The translations under genes and the position numbers were made by a program. 24,940 nt of DNA from Gemmatimonadaceae bacterium (GTDB lineage: Bacteria > Latescibacterota > UBA2968 > UBA8231): assembly GCA_002726335.1 (NCBI GenBank), contig PBSR01000041.1, positions 1 through 24,940 on the forward strand. The letters are read 5' to 3'. Under the pieces are notes generated by a model that made no database searches, had not been told where the DNA came from, and saw only the letters and a program-made list of their open reading frames with translations. This document shows, one piece after another, positions 15,070-21,600 of the stretch; the stretch's first letter is position 1, and each line of letters opens with the position of its first letter.

Positions 15070-15252
15070 CTACCTCCGAGCCAGATCCCTGTCGATATCC
15101 TGTCGACGACGAGGCCGTGATCGCTCCCGGCGATCGATGTAGAAGGAGACACGGCCAAGATCGACTGCGTTGTGCACCTGACGCTTGGAAGATGCCCTGT
15201 GACGTCCGTACACTTCCACCAGCAGCCAGGGAGATGTGCCCTGCCCATCCAC
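15070..15252 (-). CDS. Possible 60-codon ORF or gene remnant, unrecognised
   Basis: The gap between the UroD-like gene and the divergent ceramidase-like gene carries a minus-strand frame from GTG 15252 to TAG 15070. The product looks protein-like in its first 40 residues (SPWLLVEVYGRHRASS, then AVDLGRVSFYID), with alternating hydrophobic strands. It then ends in an Arg-rich tail (RRERSRPRRRQDIDRD). The frame remains open upstream into the antisense of the next gene, so the start is uncertain. I do not recognise a family. It may be a small gene, the tail of a decayed gene or a chance ORF in GC-rich DNA. Confidence 0.25.
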   Translation of the reverse strand: MDGQGTSPWLLVEVYGRHRASSKRQVHNAVDLGRVSFYIDRRERSRPRRRQDIDRDLARR

Positions 15253-15282
15253 GTCGCCACCGAGTGAGGATTCGAGGCCCCC

Positions 15283-16557
15283 GTGATAGCCGGAATCGGC
15301 AGAAGAGAGATCACGCTCCCTGAGTTCCTCATCGGGGATTCGACTGTGCACGACCCGCTGTTTGCCAGCGTGCTCGTGTTGGACGACGGCAACACGAAGG
15401 TAGCTGTCGTCGGCGTCGACCCGGTCGATCCGTTCCCCGAGGCCGGCCTTCAGCTGCAGGAGCGGTCGGGCATCGACCACACCCTTGTCAACGCCTCGCA
15501 CACGCACTCCGACGGCCGGGGACGCAGGAAGAACGGGTGGCGGGAAAGAGTCTGCGCGTTGATCGGCGAAGCCGTCGAAGAGGCGTTGGCGAACCAGGTT
15601 GCCGTGTCCCTGTACGCGGGGCGTGCAGCAGCGCAGATAGGCTACAACCGGTATGCCAGGCGCTTCACCGACGCCATCGTACCGTGGGTCAATACGCTCG
15701 AAGCGCGGACCGAGAGCGGTAAACCACTCGCCGTGCTGTTTGAGCACGCCGCACATCCGGTGACGACGATCGAAACCGAAAGCCTGAGCGCAGACTTTCC
15801 GGCGGCGTCGGTGACACGGATTCGCGAAGAACTTGGTGACGATATGCTGCCCCTGTTCGTGCAGGGGTGCAGTGGCAACATCAACGCCTATCCCGTCGGT
15901 TTCAGCGTCGACAGCGGGCACCACGACAATGCCGAGCGGGCGGGAAGAACCCTCGGCGAGGCGGCTCTCACGGCACTGCGGAACGGTGTCGAGATCGCCG
16001 CCAGCACGTTCCGCGTGACGAGCATGAGCCTCGATCTGCCCTGCAATCTACCCTCCATGCCCATGTGGGAGGAGATGGTCGCCCGCCTGATGCGGCACCC
16101 GCCCGAAACGCCGTTGCTGAACGGCACGACGGACGGTTGGACGCGTACCCTGGAAGCCACGCGGCAGATGATCGAGGGCGGCGAGCAGCCTCACACCCGG
16201 TTCGAGGCGAGTCTCGTCTCGCTGGGCGACGAGTGGTGTCTGCTGGCGTTACCCGGCGAGATCTTCAGCGAATACGAATTGTGGGTGGAGGAAGCGGCGC
16301 CCTTCACCCACAAGATGGTCATTGCCTATACAAACGATAACAGCGTCGAGTACATCCCCACCGACAGGGCGCTGACATTGGGGGCGGAGGATCCGGTGAA
16401 GGCAGAGCGCGAGTGCATGGAGGCCACCGCGTGGCCGGGATTCTTCTATGGCGTCGAAGTGAAGGGGGCGTACCTGCCGTACGCCTGTGGCATCGAAGTC
16501 CAGATCCGTGGTGCCCTGGCAGGACTCTGGGAGGAGGCCAGGGATGGACCCTCCTGA
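15283..16557 (+). CDS. Neutral/alkaline ceramidase-like hydrolase
   Basis: The 424-residue protein resembles the N-terminal domain family of neutral/alkaline non-lysosomal ceramidases. The start IAGIGRREITLPEF parallels the family's GxGrxDITPP. NASHTHSDG (His73, His75) and FEHAAHPVT (His158) match the zinc ligands, and FVQGCSGNINAYP matches the usual FxQGxxGDINP loop. It is much shorter than true ceramidases and has no signal peptide, like many short cytosolic members of unknown substrate. An amidase or hydrolase role is inferred from the zinc residues; ceramide as substrate is not shown. It starts with GTG and only a weak GAGG upstream. It is divergent from the UroD-like gene, about 270 bases apart. 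Confidence 0.78.
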   Translation: MIAGIGRREITLPEFLIGDSTVHDPLFASVLVLDDGNTKVAVVGVDPVDPFPEAGLQLQERSGIDHTLVNASHTHSDGRGRRKNGWRERVCALIGEAVEEALANQVAVSLYAGRAAAQIGYNRYARRFTDAIVPWVNTLEARTESGKPLAVLFEHAAHPVTTIETESLSADFPAASVTRIREELGDDMLPLFVQGCSGNINAYPVGFSVDSGHHDNAERAGRTLGEAALTALRNGVEIAASTFRVTSMSLDLPCNLPSMPMWEEMVARLMRHPPETPLLNGTTDGWTRTLEATRQMIEGGEQPHTRFEASLVSLGDEWCLLALPGEIFSEYELWVEEAAPFTHKMVIAYTNDNSVEYIPTDRALTLGAEDPVKAERECMEATAWPGFFYGVEVKGAYLPYACGIEVQIRGALAGLWEEARDGPS

Positions 16558-16632
16558 GATCGTGCTGACAGTTACCGTCGGCTGAGCGTTGGTCTGGAAA
16601 CCGAATCCAGTGATCGCCAGATTGTGCGGCAT

Positions 16633-17190
16633 CTATCCATGAAGGTCACGCCTGTCAGCTGCCTTCGGGATGAGCTCTTTCTGGAGGGATCGTCCAAATG
16701 CTACTACCGCATGGCCAGCAGCAGAGTTCGCCAGAAAAAGATAGATCAGGGCAAGAAACTCTAACTCTGCGCCTCCAAGGCTGCTTGCGCCCACAGCCCA
16801 GGCGATCCACAGCAATGCACATTCGATCTGCATTACCCGGCGCCGCACTCCAATATGTCCGTAGAGGTGCGCCGAAAGATAGAAGAGGATCCAGACGAAG
16901 ACCGCACTGCCATCGACGCCCTGGACGCCTGACAGCTGACCAAGGGCCCCAAGGAAGAGCCCGGCGACGGTCACAACGGCGGGACGTCTCCACGTCACGT
17001 ACCATCGCTGGTTTCTCGTGCGTGGCGAAATGACAAGCAGCGAGTAGCGGTGGAGAAGCCACACTGTCAAACAAGAGGCGCCAACAGCAACCAGCACACT
17101 TCCGGCTGTGTAGGCGAGGCTGACTATGTTCCAGGAGATAGGCACAACGAAGTCGGCCCTTCCAGCATCAATGCCAATTCGCCAACCCAC
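16633..17190 (-). CDS. Hypothetical membrane protein with five predicted helices
   Basis: The 185-residue protein has about five hydrophobic segments: near residues 18-46 (ISWNIVSLAYTAGSVLVAVG), 71-88 (AVVTVAGLFLGALGQ), 93-112, 119-138 and 145-165. Basic loops (RTRNQRWYVTWRR, GVRRRVMQ) alternate with them. No family is recognised. It starts at GTG 17190 with AGAGAGGG just upstream. It lies 49 bases downstream of the penicillin amidase gene on the same strand and is probably cotranscribed. Its 3' end faces the ceramidase-like gene, 75 bases away. Confidence 0.6.
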   Translation of the reverse strand: MGWRIGIDAGRADFVVPISWNIVSLAYTAGSVLVAVGASCLTVWLLHRYSLLVISPRTRNQRWYVTWRRPAVVTVAGLFLGALGQLSGVQGVDGSAVFVWILFYLSAHLYGHIGVRRRVMQIECALLWIAWAVGASSLGGAELEFLALIYLFLANSAAGHAVVAFGRSLQKELIPKAADRRDLHG

Positions 17191-17239
17191 GCCCTCTCTT
17201 CATGAAGTCGTTCCTCCAGCGAAGCCGGCCTGCTACCTG

Positions 17240-19645
17240 TCAGGATGCCGGCAGCGGCTCCAGTCTCTGCACCGTCTCCGCCTCCCTCTCGATCCGCGAG
17301 AAGTCCCACAGGGCCGGGATATACCCCACGTCCGCATGCAGCGACGCCTGGTCGGCGTAGTGCGGACTGCCCGGGTGTCCGGACGCACCGCCGGGTACGA
17401 TCCAGCGCGCCGTGTTCCAGTCTGTCGGATCGAACAGGTAGCGGTTGACGGACAGTCCCGTAACGGTGAACGAGCCGATGGTGAAGCTGCCCGCCAGCGG
17501 CGTGTCCGCGTCGCCGTGCACGGCGTACCCGGGCGGATTGAGCAGCTGCTCCCAGTCCGGAAAGGGTTCGGCCAGGGGATGTCGCGGGCGCGTACGGTGC
17601 AACCTGCCCCAGGTCCACGCGTTGGGATCGTCCCCCAGCTGAGCGGCCAGTTCGGCCACACCGGCCGTGAACGCCTGGATCAGCAGCGTCTCCCACGTTT
17701 CCCCGGGCGGCAGGATGGCATCACCCTGGGGATCGCCGGCCATGGCCAGGTTCATCTCCTGGGCAACCTGGCGTGCCATCGTGTCGGCACCGGGCGTGTT
17801 CGACCACACCAGCTCGACGGCATCACCAAATGTGTGCTGCAGGAGACGCCGGCTCAGCGATCGGCGCGTCATCTGATAGATAGCCGGCGCTGTCGCCTCG
17901 CGGTCCATGCGGCCGTCCCAGTCGCGCAGAGTTGAGGCTGCCGTCGCCAGCGGCTCGGCCAAAGCTTCGTTGTCGAGGGCGGTCAGCAGCCTCGACACCA
18001 ACGTCAGGGCGGGCAGGGACAGTCGTTCGGCATGGAGGGCCGCCATGTCGTCGATGGTGGCCGTACCGGGCTCGAGCTCCAGCAGGCGATCCATCAGCCG
18101 GCGTGCCCGGTACTCGGGGGCCATGTACAGACCGACATAGTATGGATAGTCGGCACCGGTCACCCGCTGGTTGCAGGTCACCGTCCAGCCTGTGGCCGGG
18201 TCGATCGATGTCGGCAATTCACTGTGCGGGATCGTACCCTCGTCCCACTCGAACTCTCCCGTCCAGCCCGGCAGAGCGGCCCAGCCATTGGCCTCGCCCC
18301 GCACCGGAATTCTGCCCTCGTGCAGGTAGCCGAAGTGTCCGGAAGTGTCAGCCACGGCGTAGTTGTTGATGCGATCCGTCCATTCGGCAAAGGCCGAGTG
18401 CAGTTGCTCGACGCTGTCGGCCTGCATGGCCGCCAGAACCGAGTCCGCCCAGGGCGTACCCTCGATGAGGCCGGGATCACAGATCGTCACCCCCCAGCCG
18501 GCGGCCGGATCGCCGGCGATCGCCGGGCCATGGTGGGTAATCGTCACCTGCAGGTCGACCGGATCCGAGCCGCGCACTTGCAGCTGCTCGTCATGGACGA
18601 CGGCTGCACGCCACTGGTCGCAGTACAGGTACTCACGCGTACCGATGGCGTCGGCACGGTCGCGGAAACGCTCGATGTAGAGATCCTGCGTGTCCGCCAT
18701 GCCGTGGGTCATACCCCAGGCGACGTGTTCGTTATGGCAGAAATGCAGGGCCCCGGGGACCCCGGGAACCGAATGACCGATGACGTTGAAGTCGGGACAG
18801 TTGAGATGGACCTGATAGTAGACGTTGGGCACATCGAGACCCCGGTGGGAATCCCCGCCGATCAGCGGCTGACCGCTGGCTGTGCGGGCACCACCGACCG
18901 ACCAGCCGTTGGAGCCACCGTCCATATCGTAACCCACCCCGGGCAGCAGCAGCTCCGGGTCACCTCCCGCCTCGGACAGGGCGTCGGCGGATCGCTGTAG
19001 GGCCGCTGTGCCATCGAGTGCATCGCCCTCGTACAACTCCCCCGGGGGGACCGTCAACAGATGTCCGCGGGGATAGCCACGCACCAGACGCGCTGTGGCC
19101 TCGGGTCCGATGGTCGCCGCCAGGCGCGTGCGTAGCAGCTTCGGCTCGAACGTACCCAGCAGGCTGTTGCGCATCTTGTAGACCGCCAGGCAGTGCCAGT
19201 TCTCCCACGGCTCCGGCGACTCGTCGAGCAGACGATACTCGATGGGCAGAGATGTCGTGGTGGTGATGAAAGCGTTCACCCCCGCAGTGTAGGCGTCGAT
19301 CATCTCACATGCGGCGTCGGAACTCACCTCATAGTCCCACTTGGCCGTACGCCCCATGCCGGCGGCCCGCAGCAGACAGTCACTGGCCACTCCGGGCACC
19401 CCGACCCATTCCGCCCAACGCCCCAGCGCCTTGTGACGGTCGGCATCCATGTGCCACAGGCGGTCCTGGGCGGTGGCAAACCCCTGGGCGAAGAACAGAT
19501 CGACGGCGGAGCCGGCCCGGATGTGGGGGATCCCCCAGTTGTCGCGAAAGATGTCGACGGGGTTCTGGAGGCCGGTGAGCCGCTGAGTGGAGGCTACGTC
19601 GGGCAGCGACTGGCGCAACAGGGTTGGATCCGGAGACAGGCTCAT
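17240..19645 (-). CDS. Penicillin amidase family protein (peptidase S45, Ntn hydrolase)
   Basis: The 801-residue precursor is of normal S45 length. The alpha part contains DNWGIPHIRA and FAQGFATAQDRLWHMD. The junction GGSNGWSVGG gives the nucleophile Ser245, exposed after autocatalytic cleavage at Gly244-Ser245, with the family Asn-x-Trp motif. The beta part has the usual SVPGVPGALHFCHNEHVAWGMT and a later TVTCNQRV region. S45 enzymes hydrolyse acyl-amide bonds, including beta-lactam side chains and acyl-homoserine lactones; the real substrate is unknown. No signal peptide precedes NPVDIFRD, so a cytoplasmic form is likely unless the start is misjudged. The ribosome-binding site before ATG 19645 is poor. 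The membrane-protein gene lies downstream, and a paralogous tail remnant lies at 12105-12188. Confidence 0.92.
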   Translation of the reverse strand: MSLSPDPTLLRQSLPDVASTQRLTGLQNPVDIFRDNWGIPHIRAGSAVDLFFAQGFATAQDRLWHMDADRHKALGRWAEWVGVPGVASDCLLRAAGMGRTAKWDYEVSSDAACEMIDAYTAGVNAFITTTTSLPIEYRLLDESPEPWENWHCLAVYKMRNSLLGTFEPKLLRTRLAATIGPEATARLVRGYPRGHLLTVPPGELYEGDALDGTAALQRSADALSEAGGDPELLLPGVGYDMDGGSNGWSVGGARTASGQPLIGGDSHRGLDVPNVYYQVHLNCPDFNVIGHSVPGVPGALHFCHNEHVAWGMTHGMADTQDLYIERFRDRADAIGTREYLYCDQWRAAVVHDEQLQVRGSDPVDLQVTITHHGPAIAGDPAAGWGVTICDPGLIEGTPWADSVLAAMQADSVEQLHSAFAEWTDRINNYAVADTSGHFGYLHEGRIPVRGEANGWAALPGWTGEFEWDEGTIPHSELPTSIDPATGWTVTCNQRVTGADYPYYVGLYMAPEYRARRLMDRLLELEPGTATIDDMAALHAERLSLPALTLVSRLLTALDNEALAEPLATAASTLRDWDGRMDREATAPAIYQMTRRSLSRRLLQHTFGDAVELVWSNTPGADTMARQVAQEMNLAMAGDPQGDAILPPGETWETLLIQAFTAGVAELAAQLGDDPNAWTWGRLHRTRPRHPLAEPFPDWEQLLNPPGYAVHGDADTPLAGSFTIGSFTVTGLSVNRYLFDPTDWNTARWIVPGGASGHPGSPHYADQASLHADVGYIPALWDFSRIEREAETVQRLEPLPAS

Positions 19646-19700
19646 ATGGCGTGACTATATCATGGTGCCCGCCTGAGCGAAAGTCGGCAGGCTGGCAGAT

Positions 19701-19729
19701 GGGCGGTGGCCGCAGGCTGGCCACCGCCC
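19701..19729. terminator. Stable hairpin between the EEP-like gene and penicillin amidase
   Basis: An 11-bp perfect stem (GGGCGGTGGCC at 19701-19711, GGCCACCGCCC at 19719-19729) has a 7-base loop. There is no T-run on the minus strand, and only AACTTCTT follows on the plus strand. It lies just after the stop of the minus-strand EEP-like gene, so a terminator or 3'-end stabiliser for that gene is plausible but not typical. Confidence 0.4.
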
Positions 19730-19777
19730 AACTTCTTAGGTTCAACTGGTCCAGAGCACTGGTCCGCCCGAGGACAG

Positions 19778-20623
19778 TCAGCGCCGTGCCGCCATCCAGT
19801 TGCTTGTGGCATCCACCCCGAGCGTTACGGCGACCCCTGCGTGATCTGATGGCCACAGCCCGAGATCGGTCCGATGTCCGGGATCGGCACCGATGACGAC
19901 GGCTCGACTGGTCCGCGTGATCGTCGTCTGAGAGGCGCCGACGGGCTCGTGAAAAAACACCAAGTCAATGCGGCGATTCAGCTCGCTGGCTGAAAAGGGC
20001 TCGTCGGGAAGACAGCACGTGTATCCCACATCCTGCCGGGTCTGGGACCAGGCGTCGACGAGGCCACCGGCGACGAGAGTGCCGTACGTATCGGTGGTGC
20101 TGCCATCCGCGGCACTGTTGAAGTCGCCAAGCAGGATGACGGGCACCGGTGCCTCGGTAACCCTCTGCAGCAGTTCCGCTCCCTGCGCCATCTGTACCGG
20201 TGCCACCGAACCACGCTCCAGGTGCGTGCAGACGAAGCGCAGCTGGCGACCCGCAATCGAAGCATCCGCAGAGACCCAGCCGCGGCTCAGCGTCACGGGC
20301 GGACCGCCTTCGCCCCCGATGGGGAGAGTGAGGTTGACGCCATATGTGCCTTGATCGGTTCCGGTCACCTCCACGCCGGATTGCACCAGGATCGCCTGGC
20401 GGTCGGTGAGGCGCAGGTCATCGCCCGTCGCACTCGGCAGCTCCACATCGGAGCCCGTGCGCACCACGACTGCGTTGTAGCTCAGACCGCGGGCGATCAG
20501 TTCGGCCTGCAGAATCTCCATGAAATCGTAGACCACTTCGGTCGCCGGTTCCGGACTGGACAACCCCGGTGGCGTCCGTTGAGATGAGACCCGCTCGCGC
20601 GAGTCGGTGATGGGTGCCGGCAC
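19778..20623 (-). pseudogene. N-terminally truncated endonuclease/exonuclease/phosphatase (EEP) family gene
   Basis: The 281-residue frame (GTG 20623) holds the C-terminal two thirds of an EEP-fold metal-dependent phosphoesterase: FVCTHLERGS (His134), ILLGDFNSAADG (Asp167, Asn169), NRRIDLVFF and LWPSDHAGVAV (Asp260, His261). The N-terminal half-sandwich is missing. There is no first strand with the metal-binding Asn (normally xxNx after the start) and no QE motif. The in-frame sequence back to the stop at 20747-20749 shows no such residues, and only about 210 bases remain before the divergent PhyH-like gene. Without the Asn and Glu, activity is unlikely. It could instead be a divergent, active short form, which I rate less likely. 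Confidence 0.65.
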
Positions 20624-20698
20624 CCGTTGTCTGCTGGGGGTCAGGCAAACCGCGTGCCGAAGTCCGTGCTCCTTCTGATCGGGAGCGGAACTGCGACG

Positions 20699-20738
20699 GC
20701 GCGCAGCACACCGCGCAGATGCGCGCAGCGGCGCGCAA
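20699..20738. repeat. Four phased GCGCGCAG-type repeats upstream of the PhyH operon
   Basis: GCGCGCAG (20699-20706), CCGCGCAG (20711-20718), GCGCGCAG (20721-20728) and GCGCGCAA (20731-20738) recur with spacings of 12, 10 and 10 bases, about one helical turn. They lie about 30 bases before the candidate -35 box. A regulator-binding array is possible; a chance GC-rich repeat is also possible. Confidence 0.4.
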
Positions 20739-20768
20739 GCGATGACTCAATGATTGCGGGAGAGTCGA

Positions 20769-20797
20769 ACGACAGGCCGAAAGGCTGTGACTATATT
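20769..20797 (+). promoter_or_regulatory. Candidate promoter of the PhyH/YejA/YejB operon
   Basis: ACGACA (20769-20774) and TATATT (20792-20797) are spaced by 17 bases. Transcription would start near 20804, about 34 bases before ATG 20838. The -10 box is good and the -35 box fair. Confidence 0.4.
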
Positions 20798-20837
20798 GCG
20801 GCGCTCATGGAGTCAGTAGACAGGAGAGCCGTCGAGT

Positions 20838-21590
20838 ATGACACCGGAAGAGAGATTTCAGTTCGACCTCGAGGGATACCTGGTCGTGTCCGGAGTACTG
20901 AACAGCGCCGAGCTGGCTGAGTTGAATGCCTGCGCCGACGATCCACCGGGCGGTTGGCAAGACGGGCTGTCGTATCGGACGAGCAATGTTTCGCAGTGGG
21001 GGCCGGCTTTCCAGGCGCTCATCGATCACCCGAAGCTGGTCCCGTACCTGGTGGAGCTGGTGGGCCCCAGGGTTCGGCTCGACCATGACTACTGCATCTT
21101 CATGCGCGACGGGGCCCCGGGGGGCAACCTGCACGGTGGCCCGAGCCCCCAGATCGGTGCCGGCGATCACTGGTATCAGTGTCACAACGGTGTGATCCGC
21201 AACGGCCTGACGGTGTTCACTTACAACCTGGGCGACGCCGGGCCCGGTGATGGCGGCTTCGGCTGCATCCCCGGCAGCCACAAGAGCAACTTCGTCAACG
21301 ACCTGCCCGCCGACGTGCGCGGACACGAACGCTCCGCCCACTATGTCCGTCAGGTCGAGGCGCGCGCCGGCGACGTCATCATCTTCACCGAAGCCCTGGT
21401 TCACGGGACGATGGCATGGACTGGCTCCCAGGAGCGGCGAGGACTGCTCTACAAGTACAGCCCCGGCCATTCGTCCTGGTCACGCCACTACTACGATATG
21501 GACGCCTACACGGATCTGACCGACCAGCAGCAACGGTTCCTCACGCCCCCTTTCATCGGGCAGCGCGAGGACACCGTGCAGAACGACTGA
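20838..21590 (+). CDS. Phytanoyl-CoA dioxygenase (PhyH)-like protein lacking the usual metal Asp
   Basis: The 250-residue protein has the PhyH double-stranded beta-helix pattern: FQFDLEGYLVVSGVL at the start, LVELVGPRVRLDHDYCIFM, then GGNLHGGPSPQ, GFGCIPGSHKSNF and DVIIFTEALVHGTMAW, with RRGLLYKY following. His99 and His189 fit the two iron-binding histidines and Arg200/201 the 2-oxoglutarate carboxylate contact. The residue two after His99, normally Asp in HxD, is Gly101. PhyH enzymes hydroxylate substrates with Fe(II), O2 and 2-oxoglutarate; loss of the Asp is seen in Fe/2OG halogenases and in inactive relatives. The substrate is unknown. ATG 20838 follows AGGAG by about 11 bases. The YejA-like fusion starts 10 bases after the stop, which suggests one operon. 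Confidence 0.82.
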   Translation: MTPEERFQFDLEGYLVVSGVLNSAELAELNACADDPPGGWQDGLSYRTSNVSQWGPAFQALIDHPKLVPYLVELVGPRVRLDHDYCIFMRDGAPGGNLHGGPSPQIGAGDHWYQCHNGVIRNGLTVFTYNLGDAGPGDGGFGCIPGSHKSNFVNDLPADVRGHERSAHYVRQVEARAGDVIIFTEALVHGTMAWTGSQERRGLLYKYSPGHSSWSRHYYDMDAYTDLTDQQQRFLTPPFIGQREDTVQND

Positions 21591-21600
21591 CCTCACGGGC

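Noticed and set aside
19646..19659. TATAGT 8 bases before the penicillin amidase ATG, suggesting a leaderless mRNA
   Set aside because: No acceptable -35 box is found at 16-18 bases, so the match may be chance.
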